Shown here: one piece after another, positions 51,365 through 58,724 of the stretch
Layout of the letters: each line of letters opens with the position of its first letter
How positions within the stretch are numbered: the stretch's first letter is position 1
The notes under the pieces: generated by a model
What the model was told of the DNA's origin: nothing
The model's input: the letters and a program-made list of their open reading frames with translations, nothing else
The model's database searches: none
DNA from: Jiangella asiatica
GTDB taxonomy: Bacteria > Actinomycetota > Actinomycetes > Jiangellales > Jiangellaceae
Assembly (NCBI RefSeq): GCF_004349065.1
Contig: NZ_SMKZ01000007.1
Coordinates: 101,184-165,183, forward strand
Direction of reading: 5' to 3'
DNA: 64,000 nt
Program-made: the position numbers and the translations under genes

Positions 51365-52423
51365 ATGAACGAGGCAAGACGGGCACAGGAGATGCGGTCC
51401 GCCGGTGACCCCAGCCGGTCCGGGTATGAATCCACGGCCAGCCGGACAGGTGGTGCCGAATCCGCTGTGCTGGCACTGGACATCGGCGGGACGAAGCTCG
51501 CCGTCGGCGTCGTCACCGCCGACGGCCGCGTGCACGGCCTGATCATCGAGCCGACACGAAGGTGGGAAGGCCCGGACGCCGTCATCGCCCGGCTGTTCGA
51601 CCTGGGCGATCGGGCCGTCGTCGCCGCGGGGCTGGGGCGACCGGTCAGCGCCGTCGGCATCTCCTGCGGTGGGCCGCTCGACAGCGTCACCGGAGTGCTC
51701 ATCTCTCCGCCGCACCTGCCCGGCTGGGTCGACGTGCCGCTGGGCGAGATGGCGCGCGACCGGTTCGGCGTGCCCGCCTATCTGGAGAACGACGCGACCG
51801 CGGCGGCACTGGGCGAGCACCGGTTCGGGGCCGCCCGCGGCCTGCGCACCATGATCTACCTGACCATCTCCACCGGCGTGGGCGGCGGCGCGGTCATCGA
51901 CGGCGCGCTGCACCGCGGTGCGGCCGGCAACGGCGGCGAGCTCGGCCACCTCATGGTCCGGCCGGGCGGGCGGGCGTGCACCTGCGGCCGGCACGGCTGC
52001 TTGGAGGCGTACGTGTCCGGCACCAACATCGCCGCCCGGGCTGCCGACGGCGTGGGAGCCGGGCGGCGGACCAGCCTGAGCGCCGTCGACCCGCTGACTG
52101 CCGCCGACGTCGCCGCGGCCGCGACCGCCGGCGACGCTTTCGCGCGGGCGATCTGGGACGAGACCACACAGGTGCTGGGCCAGGCCCTCACCGACCTGGT
52201 CAACGTGTTCGAGCCGGAGATGGTGGTGCTCGGTGGTGGTGTCACGAGGTCCGGGGCGATGCTGCTGGACCCAGTCGCCGAGATCGTGGCCCGCGACGCG
52301 ATGCCGCCGGCGGCGAAGGCCGCGCGGGTGGTGCTCACGCGACTCGGTGATGTGGTGTGCGTGGTCGGCGCGGGCGTGGTGGCGCTCGACGCACTGGCCG
52401 CGGCGGAGGTGGATCATGCCTGA
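51365..52423 (+). CDS. ROK family sugar kinase
   Basis: A 352-residue ATP-dependent sugar kinase. It has LDIGGTKLAVGVV, ISTGVGGGAVIDG and the ROK zinc motif C205-x-C207-GxxG-C212-LE. No helix-turn-helix is present at the N terminus, so it is a kinase and not a ROK repressor; the first 35 residues are extra. It likely phosphorylates mannose, glucose or GlcNAc released by the nearby glycosidases. The SIS gene overlaps its 3' end. Confidence 0.88.
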   Translation: MNEARRAQEMRSAGDPSRSGYESTASRTGGAESAVLALDIGGTKLAVGVVTADGRVHGLIIEPTRRWEGPDAVIARLFDLGDRAVVAAGLGRPVSAVGISCGGPLDSVTGVLISPPHLPGWVDVPLGEMARDRFGVPAYLENDATAAALGEHRFGAARGLRTMIYLTISTGVGGGAVIDGALHRGAAGNGGELGHLMVRPGGRACTCGRHGCLEAYVSGTNIAARAADGVGAGRRTSLSAVDPLTAADVAAAATAGDAFARAIWDETTQVLGQALTDLVNVFEPEMVVLGGGVTRSGAMLLDPVAEIVARDAMPPAAKAARVVLTRLGDVVCVVGAGVVALDALAAAEVDHA

Positions 52424-53036
52424 GCAGGCCGTCGACGCGCAGTCGGGCGAGCTCGAGCGGCAGCTGGCCGACCATGTCGCCGTCGCCGATGGGATGCGCG
52501 AGCTGCTGCCGGCGATCCGAGCCGTGGGCAGCCTGCTGTGCGACCGGTTCGCCGCCGGCGGCGTGCTGTACACCTTCGGCAACGGGGGCAGTGCCGCCGA
52601 CGCCCAGCACCTCACCGGCGAGCTGGTCGGCCACTACAAGCGCGACCGCCGGCCGCTGCCCGCTGTTACCCTGACCACCGACCCAACCGTCATGACCTGC
52701 ATCGCCAACGACTACTCTTTCGACGACGTGTTCGCCCGGCAGGTCACCGCGCTTGCCCGGCCCGGTGACGTCGTCGCGGCATTCACCACCAGCGGCCGCT
52801 CGGCCAACGTCGTCGCCGGGCTGGCGGCGGCCAGCGCGAAGAATGCGACCACTGTGCTGTTCGCCGGCGGCGACGGCGGACCGGCCGGGCAGCACGCCGA
52901 CCACCTGCTGCTGGCGCCGTCGACCGAGACCCCGCGCATCCAGGAGATGCACACACTCGCCCTGCACCTGATCAGCGAGCTGGCCGACGTATGGGCCGCC
53001 GCGACCGAGAGCACATCGGAGGAGCCGACCGCATGA
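52416..53036 (+). CDS. SIS-domain sugar-phosphate isomerase-like protein (GmhA family)
   Basis: A 206-residue protein of the phosphoheptose isomerase type. It shows LYTFGNGGSAADAQHLTGELVGHYKRDR, with metal and phosphate-binding residues, and AFTTSGRSANVV, then ETPRIQEMHTLALH, which matches the GmhA zinc site. In a Gram-positive sugar locus it is not expected to make LPS heptose. It may isomerise the phosphorylated sugar made by the ROK kinase. ATG at 52416 overlaps the kinase stop; the alpha-mannosidase gene overlaps its own stop. Confidence 0.85.
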   Translation: MPEQAVDAQSGELERQLADHVAVADGMRELLPAIRAVGSLLCDRFAAGGVLYTFGNGGSAADAQHLTGELVGHYKRDRRPLPAVTLTTDPTVMTCIANDYSFDDVFARQVTALARPGDVVAAFTTSGRSANVVAGLAAASAKNATTVLFAGGDGGPAGQHADHLLLAPSTETPRIQEMHTLALHLISELADVWAAATESTSEEPTA

Positions 53037-55609
53037 CCCCCGAATTTCCGGCCGAGGGCTACCGGCCCCTCGCCGCCCGGAAGCGCACCCTGCACATGGT
53101 CGGCAACTCCCACCTCGACCCGGTGTGGCTCTGGCCGTGGCAGGAGGGCTACCAGGAGGCGCGGGCGACGTTCTGGTCGGCGATCCACCGCATGGAGGAG
53201 TACCCCGACTTCGTCTTCACCTGCGACCAGATCGTCCTGCTGTCGTGGGTGGAGGAGCAGGACCCGGAGCTGTTCGAGCAGATCCGCAAGCGGGTCGCGG
53301 AGGGCCGCTGGGTCATGGCCGGCGGCTGGTGGGTCGAGCCCGACTGCAACATGCCCGGCGGCGAGTCGTTCGTCCGGCAGGGACTGTACGGCCAGCGGTA
53401 CCTGCGCTCGCGGTTCGGCGTGACCGCCAGCGTTGGCATGAACGTCGACCCGTTCGGGCACAACGCGATGCTGCCGGCCATCCTGCGCGGCCAGGGCATG
53501 GACTCCTACACCTTCCTGCGTCCCGGGCCGCATGAGAGTGACCTCGACGGCACCGCGTTCTGGTGGGAGGCGCCCGACGGCAGCCGCGTGCTGGCTTACC
53601 GCATCCCGTTCGAGTACTGCAGCCCACCCGGGGACGTCGCGCACCAGACGGAGAAGGCACTCGGCCAGCTGGACCGGTCGCTCGGCGACGTCATGATCTT
53701 CTACGGTGTCGGCAACCACGGCGGCGGACCGACCAAGGCCAACATCGAGTCGATCCACCGCCACGATCAGCGGGGTTCGTACGGAAGGATGATCATGTCC
53801 TCGCCGGCGCGCTACTTCGACGAGCTGATCGCCCGGGTCGACGCTGCCAGACTGCCGGTCTGGCGCGACGACCTGCAGCACCATGCCGCCGGCTGCTACT
53901 CCTCGCACTCGGGCATCAAGCAGTGGGTGCGCCGCACCCAGGCCGCGCTGCTGTCAGCGGAGCGCTGGGCCGCGGTCGGCTCCGTCACGCACGGCCTGGA
54001 GTACCCGCGCGACGAGCTGGGCCACGCTTGGAAGCAGCTGCTGTTCAACCAGTTCCACGATGTGCTGCCGGGATCGGCCATCGAGCCGGCGTACGACGAC
54101 GCCCGCGATCAGCTCGGCGAGGCGGTGGCGATCGCCAAGCGGATCATCACTCGCGTCCACAACGTCATCGCCCGCGATGTCGAGGTGGCGTTCGAGGACG
54201 GCAGCCAGCCGGTGCTGGTGTTCAACCCGCACCCGTGGCCGGTCACCACCGACGTCGAGCTCCAGTACGGCGTCCAGCCCGCCGGAGTGCACGTCGTGGA
54301 CGCGGACGGCGGGCTGACGCCGTCGCAGCCGACGCAGTCCGTCGCCACGACGAACGACAAGGGCCGCGGCGCCGTCGTGTTCCGCGCCGAGCTGCCGCCG
54401 CTGGGGTACCGCCTTTACCGGCTGCGGCCGGGCCTCGAGGCGCCGGCCACGACGCGGTGGAGCGGTGCCGCTCCGGGCGCGCTGTCCGCGTCGGAGACCG
54501 TGCTGGAGAACGACGTGCTGCGGGCCGAGATCGACCCGTCGACGGGGTGGCTGACCAGCTTGCTCGACAAGCGCACCGGCGTGGACGTCGTCGCGGGCGC
54601 CACCGGCGCGCACACGCAGGTCAGTGAGGATCCCACGGACACGTGGGGGCACGGCGTCGTGTCGTACGCGTGGCCGGGGGAAGCCATGCGCACAATGCGA
54701 GTCGTCCTTCGCGAGAGCGGCCCGGAGCGGGCCCGGCTGCGGGTCGAGCGCTCGTGGGGCCGGTCGACTCTGGTCGAGGAGCTCATCCTCCGGCAGGGTG
54801 CCGACGAGCTCGAGGTGCGGGTGACGCTGGACTGGCGGGAGCAGGCGCATCTGCTGAAGTTGCGCTTCCCGGTGGCGCTGATGGACCCGAGGGCCACCTA
54901 CGAGATCCCCTTCGGCACCCTGGAGCGGCCGGTCGACGGCGCCGAGGAGCCGGGCCAGTCGTGGGTCGACCTGACCGGGACGGTGGGCGGCACGGCCGCC
55001 GGGCTGGCGGTGGTGAACAACGCCAAGCACGGGTACGACGTCTCGCCGGCAGACGCGGCCGCGTCGCCGAGCATCGGTGTCACGGCGGTTCGCAGCCCGG
55101 TCTACTCGTGGCACGACCCGCGGCTGCTCGACCCCGACGGGGTCTACTCCTTCCAGGACCAGGGCGTTCAGCGGTTCGCCTATCTGCTGGTGCCGCACGC
55201 CGGTGACTGGCGGCAGGTGGGGCTGGTCCGTCGCGCCGCGGAGCTGGGGTCGGCGCCGCTGGCCATGCTGGAGAGCTTCCACAGTGGCACGCTGCCGCCG
55301 GCCGGCAGCTACGCCGCGGACGGGGCCGGGCAAGTCATGGTCACCGCGGTCAAGGGCTGGGAGGACGGCGACGCCGATGCGCCCGACCTGGTCGTCCGGG
55401 CGGTCGAGACCACCGGCGCGCCCGCGACCGCACGGCTGGGGCTGCCGTTGTTGGACCGGGTGGTCGACGCCGAATTCGGTCCGTACCAGATCCGCACGTT
55501 CCGGGTGCCGCGCGACGCGTCGCGGCCGATCGTCGAAGTCGACCTCCTCGAGTGGGACGTCGACGGTGGACCGCCGGCGTCGAGCGATGACGACGAGCGC
55601 GCCTCCTGA
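53033..55609 (+). CDS. Glycoside hydrolase family 38 alpha-mannosidase B
   Basis: An 858-residue cytoplasmic alpha-mannosidase. MVGNSHLDPVWLWPW gives the zinc-binding HLD (27-29), and the nucleophile is Asp139 in GMNVDPFGHN. LFNQFHDVLPGS and the C-terminal beta-sandwich domains are also normal for GH38. It acts on imported alpha-mannosides. ATG at 53033 overlaps the SIS stop and its 3' end overlaps the next gene. Its sequence is closer to classic GH38 than mannosidase A. Confidence 0.93.
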   Translation: MTPEFPAEGYRPLAARKRTLHMVGNSHLDPVWLWPWQEGYQEARATFWSAIHRMEEYPDFVFTCDQIVLLSWVEEQDPELFEQIRKRVAEGRWVMAGGWWVEPDCNMPGGESFVRQGLYGQRYLRSRFGVTASVGMNVDPFGHNAMLPAILRGQGMDSYTFLRPGPHESDLDGTAFWWEAPDGSRVLAYRIPFEYCSPPGDVAHQTEKALGQLDRSLGDVMIFYGVGNHGGGPTKANIESIHRHDQRGSYGRMIMSSPARYFDELIARVDAARLPVWRDDLQHHAAGCYSSHSGIKQWVRRTQAALLSAERWAAVGSVTHGLEYPRDELGHAWKQLLFNQFHDVLPGSAIEPAYDDARDQLGEAVAIAKRIITRVHNVIARDVEVAFEDGSQPVLVFNPHPWPVTTDVELQYGVQPAGVHVVDADGGLTPSQPTQSVATTNDKGRGAVVFRAELPPLGYRLYRLRPGLEAPATTRWSGAAPGALSASETVLENDVLRAEIDPSTGWLTSLLDKRTGVDVVAGATGAHTQVSEDPTDTWGHGVVSYAWPGEAMRTMRVVLRESGPERARLRVERSWGRSTLVEELILRQGADELEVRVTLDWREQAHLLKLRFPVALMDPRATYEIPFGTLERPVDGAEEPGQSWVDLTGTVGGTAAGLAVVNNAKHGYDVSPADAAASPSIGVTAVRSPVYSWHDPRLLDPDGVYSFQDQGVQRFAYLLVPHAGDWRQVGLVRRAAELGSAPLAMLESFHSGTLPPAGSYAADGAGQVMVTAVKGWEDGDADAPDLVVRAVETTGAPATARLGLPLLDRVVDAEFGPYQIRTFRVPRDASRPIVEVDLLEWDVDGGPPASSDDDERAS

Positions 55610-57593
55610 CCTGGCGGCCGCCGGCGCGGCACCGGGTGCCCAGGTGCGGGCGTCTGCTCGTGCGGTGCCGGCGTTGCGGGTCGAGGTCCTGGACGCCGAC
55701 GGCGTCGTCGTCGGTTCGGCGGGGCTGGCGGACACCGACCCGGTGGTTGCCGGGCCGCTGCGCATCCGGGCGACCACCGGTCGGCGCATGTACACGGAGG
55801 CAACGGCCGGTCTGCCGGGGGCGCTGACCGAGGTCCGGCTCGACGTCGTCAACACAGGTGCCGAGCCGTTCACCGGGCACGTGCGGCTGGTGACCGACGT
55901 GTCCGCGGCGGCCGAGCCGTGGTGGCTGATTCCCGGCCTGTTCTACGGCGAGAACCGTCCGGAGGGCTGCGACCGCGTGTTCCCCCGGTTCGTGCCGGGC
56001 GCCGACGACGGTCCCGGCATGGTCAGCGACCACTGGTCGTTCCGGTCCGACCGGGCGGCCACGCCGGCGGCGTTCGCCTGGGGTGCGCACGACGGCGTCG
56101 TGGTCGCGGCCGGCGAGCTGTCGGAGTGTGGCCCCACCGGCGTCGGGTTCGCCCACCGAGGCTCGGTCGCGAGCGTGCACGTCGTGTTCCCGTTCCGGGA
56201 GGACCCGGTCACGTACTACGGCTCGGCGGACCCGCTGCCGGCCGAGGTGGCGCGGTACGCCTGGCAGCCGGGCGAGCTGGTGACGTTGCAGGCGTCGGTC
56301 GGCCGGCTGCCGGCCGACCGGCACGCCTACGCGCCGGTTCTGCGCGCGCTGCACGAGCAGAGCCGCCCGCTGCACCCGGTGAAGCCGTGGCTGCCCGTCG
56401 ACGAGGCCGCCGACGTCGCGGCCGAAGGGTTGCTGCGCTGGCATTACGACCCCGACCCAGGAGTGCTCCTGGAGACGGTCGGGTTCGACCGCGAGGTCAC
56501 CGGCGGCGACGGTCGCCCGGTGGACCGCCAGGCCATGCACGTCGGCTGGGTGAGCGGCATCCCGTGGGCGTACGCGCTGCTGGCGCATGGGCGTCGCGTT
56601 GGGTCGGGCGCTTCGGTCGAGGCGGCGCGGCGGGTGATCGACTTCGTGTGCGGCAACCTGTCGCCGTCCGGGACGTTCTGGGGCCGCTGGGAGCGCTCCC
56701 GTGGGTGGACCCAGAGCTGGACGCCGCTAGGCCACGGCCTGCACGCGCGCACGCTCGGTGAGGCGACGCTGTTCCTGCTGCGTGCCCTGGAGCTGGAGGG
56801 CGGCGCGAGCGCTCAGGAGGAATGGCTGACCGCGGCCCGGTCCAACCTCGACGTCGTCCGCGGTCGGCAGCGCGCCGACGGCAACCTCGGCTCCGTCCAC
56901 CACGGCGTCGACGGGACCGTGCTGTCCTGGGCCGGCGCGTCCGGACTGACCTGGATCGCGGCCTTCTGCGAGGCGTCGGCGCTGGATGCCGACGGTGGAT
57001 ATCTGGCCGCCGCGGTGCGGGCCGGCGAGTACTACGCGCGGTTCGTGGAGCACGAGTTCATCCACGGCGCACCTGAGGACGTCGACCTGGCCCCGACGTC
57101 GGAGGACGGGTACGCCGCGGTGATGGCCTACGTGGCGCTGCACCGGCGAACTGGTGCGCCGCGCTGGCTGGAGCTGGCGCGGCGGGCCGCTGACTGGATG
57201 CTGACCTTCCGCTACACCTACAACGTGCGGTTTTCGGCGCGGACGATCCTGGGCGCGTACGGCTTCGCCAGCCGCGGCGCCGACCAGGCCTCGCCGTCCA
57301 ACCAGCACCTGCACGCCTACGGTCTCGTGTGCACGCAGGAGCTGGCCGAGCTGTCGGCCGCGACCGGCGACCCGCATTACGGTCGACGCGCCGAGGAGAC
57401 GCTGGCCTGTTTCCGCCAGCTCATCGCCCGCGAGGACGGCGAGGTGAACTCCTACCGCGGAATGATCACCGAGCGGTACTACCAGACGTCGTGCTTCCAG
57501 CCCAAGGGCATGCTCCTGACGCTGTCACACGCATGGAGCGCCGGCGTCCTCCTGCTCGCCTGCGAGCAAGCCCTCGCCGCCGCCTCCATCTGA
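55587..57593 (+). CDS. Probable (alpha/alpha)6-barrel glycoside-active protein of unknown family
   Basis: A 668-residue protein. Residues about 20-270 look like a beta-sandwich; residues about 280-660 are helical with Trp/Tyr-rich repeats (VGWVSGIPWAYALL, RGWTQSWTPLGHGLHA, PTSEDGYAAVMAYVALH), as in six-hairpin glycosidases and glycan epimerases. I do not recognise a family. Asp/Glu candidates include TSEDGY and GRWERS. ATG at 55587 overlaps the GH38 stop; it may be slightly further downstream. It ends the second operon just before copy C of the 86-bp element. Confidence 0.65.
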   Translation: MTTSAPPDLAAAGAAPGAQVRASARAVPALRVEVLDADGVVVGSAGLADTDPVVAGPLRIRATTGRRMYTEATAGLPGALTEVRLDVVNTGAEPFTGHVRLVTDVSAAAEPWWLIPGLFYGENRPEGCDRVFPRFVPGADDGPGMVSDHWSFRSDRAATPAAFAWGAHDGVVVAAGELSECGPTGVGFAHRGSVASVHVVFPFREDPVTYYGSADPLPAEVARYAWQPGELVTLQASVGRLPADRHAYAPVLRALHEQSRPLHPVKPWLPVDEAADVAAEGLLRWHYDPDPGVLLETVGFDREVTGGDGRPVDRQAMHVGWVSGIPWAYALLAHGRRVGSGASVEAARRVIDFVCGNLSPSGTFWGRWERSRGWTQSWTPLGHGLHARTLGEATLFLLRALELEGGASAQEEWLTAARSNLDVVRGRQRADGNLGSVHHGVDGTVLSWAGASGLTWIAAFCEASALDADGGYLAAAVRAGEYYARFVEHEFIHGAPEDVDLAPTSEDGYAAVMAYVALHRRTGAPRWLELARRAADWMLTFRYTYNVRFSARTILGAYGFASRGADQASPSNQHLHAYGLVCTQELAELSAATGDPHYGRRAEETLACFRQLIAREDGEVNSYRGMITERYYQTSCFQPKGMLLTLSHAWSAGVLLLACEQALAAASI

Positions 57594-57615
57594 GCCTCTT
57601 CCGCTCCATCCGTGT

Positions 57616-57717
57616 GGCCTCGGAATGATCACGTTCAGCACGAGATCTCGTGTCACACCATGCTCGCAATCATGGTGAGGCTCGGGTGATCCTGCTGAAC
57701 GTGATCATTCCGAGGCC
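57616..57717. repeat. 86-bp palindromic element, copy C, with paired flanks
   Basis: The 86-bp unit is at 57624-57709, with 17-base perfect arms. Flanks GGCCTCGG (57616-57623) and CCGAGGCC (57710-57717) pair perfectly and differ from those of copy B. It lies between the convergent unknown glycoside gene and soxR. Copies B and C have the same orientation. Confidence 0.9.
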
Positions 57718-57768
57718 CGCGGTGTAGATCGCTGCCGTTGACCGGGCGGCGGGGTTGTCGCGGCTTCG

Positions 57769-58248
57769 TCACGACGTGCGGCTGGGCGCCTCCTCGTCCT
57801 CCAGGAGCCGCCGCGGTCCCGGGCCGTGCTCGCCGAGCTCGTCGTGCGAGTTGGCCAGCGAGCAGCAGCTCAGCGACAGGCAGCCGCAGCCGATGCAGTC
57901 GGTGAAGTCGTCGCGCAGCTGCTGCAGCCGCTTGATGCGCTCGTCGAGGTCGGTGCGCCACTTCAACGACAGCTGCTCCCAGTCCTCCTGGTTCGGCGTG
58001 CGGCCGTCGGGCAGGCTGGCGAGCGCCGCGGCGATCTCGGCCAGCGGAATGCCAACGCGCTGGGCGATGCGGATGAGCGCAACCCGCCGCAGCGTCGCTC
58101 GCCGGTACCGGCGCTGGTTGCCCGAGGTCCGGCGGGACGTGATGAGCCCTTGGCGCTCGTAGAAGTGCAGTGCCGACACGGCGACGCCGCTGCGCCGCGA
58201 CAGCTCTCCGACCGTCAGCTCGGACTTGTTCCACGCCACGGTCTCCAT
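57769..58248 (-). CDS. soxR: Redox-sensitive MerR-family regulator SoxR
   Basis: A 159-residue [2Fe-2S] sensor. The N-terminal MerR helix-turn-helix ([22 protein letters not shown]) is followed by a dimerisation helix. The iron-sulfur ligands are Cys118, Cys121, Cys123 and Cys129 (CIGCGC then five residues then C), the SoxR spacing. ATG at 58248 is chosen for the family N terminus. In actinomycetes SoxR responds to redox-active compounds and activates reductases. A SoxR box lies 20 bases upstream, facing decayed genes. Confidence 0.94.
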   Translation of the reverse strand: METVAWNKSELTVGELSRRSGVAVSALHFYERQGLITSRRTSGNQRRYRRATLRRVALIRIAQRVGIPLAEIAAALASLPDGRTPNQEDWEQLSLKWRTDLDERIKRLQQLRDDFTDCIGCGCLSLSCCSLANSHDELGEHGPGPRRLLEDEEAPSRTS

Positions 58249-58264
58249 CGCCCGTCTCCCGGAG

Positions 58265-58295
58265 TTGACCTCAACAATGATTGAGGTTCTAGCGT
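58265..58295 (+). promoter_or_regulatory. SoxR box in a MerR-type promoter
   Basis: CCTCAACAATGATTGAGG (58269-58286) matches the SoxR box pattern CCTCAA-6-TTGAGG. It sits in a promoter with TTGACC (58265-58270), a 19-base spacer and TAGCGT (58290-58295); the long spacer is typical for MerR-family activation. It points right, at the quinone oxidoreductase remnant. Confidence 0.8.
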
Positions 58296-58337
58296 AGCCG
58301 CCGGAAGCCACCACCGACACCCTCAGGAGCCAGCGAG

Positions 58338-58406
58338 ATGCGCGCGATCCGACTGTACGAGCTCGGCCCGGCCAGGGACACCGTCGGCAAGGTCGTGCTC
58401 GTGTAG
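58338..58406 (+). pseudogene. Internally deleted quinone oxidoreductase remnant
   Basis: A 22-codon frame [22 protein letters not shown] begins like a zinc-type quinone oxidoreductase/alcohol dehydrogenase and ends like one (VGKVVLV). About 300 residues in between are missing. It is preceded by AGGAG and the SoxR-type promoter, so the original gene was probably the SoxR target. Confidence 0.65.
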
Positions 58407-58409
58407 CCC

Positions 58410-58500
58410 TCACTGGTTCACCGTGATCACGATCTTGCCGAATTGTCCACCCGACCCCAGATGCCGGCGCGCCTCGACGACCTAAGCCAGCGGCCACGAC
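58410..58500 (-). pseudogene. C-terminal remnant of a second quinone oxidoreductase
   Basis: Read leftward, the frame gives SWPLA, a TAG stop, then [19 protein letters not shown] and TVNQ before TGA at 58412-58410. This is the end of an NADPH:quinone oxidoreductase (PLA.A.EAHRLLE..GKIVL in intact ones). The TAG stands where CAG is expected, and the rest of the gene is gone. Confidence 0.6.
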
Positions 58501-58724
58501 GTCAAATACGGCGACGTCGACCTGCCCGTGAGCAAGTCCACCGCCACGCACCACTTCACGGTCCTGCGTGAGGCGAGCATGATCTGCAAGTACTGCGTCG
58601 GGACGGGCGCGCGGATGAACGCCCTGCGCCCGGCCGACCTGGAGACGCAGCGCTACCCGGCCTGCTGGACGCCGTCATGTCCCGGCTGACGGTGCGCAGC
58701 TCCCAGAAAGATACGCTCTCCTAG
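58486..58724 (+). pseudogene. Frameshifted ArsR-family regulator remnant
   Basis: Translation gives [20 protein letters not shown] and then [18 protein letters not shown], the second half of an ArsR-type winged-helix regulator. One base appears to be missing at about 58657. Shifting frame there continues [18 protein letters not shown] to a TAG at 58722-58724. The first half of the gene is absent; its 3' end overlaps the choline sulfatase end. Confidence 0.65.

Noticed and set aside
40453..57669. Short frames starting MRAWCD at the three palindromes
   Set aside because: They repeat because they read through the copies of the 86-bp element; none has a ribosome site or continues into a domain.
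40413..57717. CRISPR array
   Set aside because: The three repeats are 5-12 kb apart, palindromic and sited at gene ends; there are no spacers and no cas genes.
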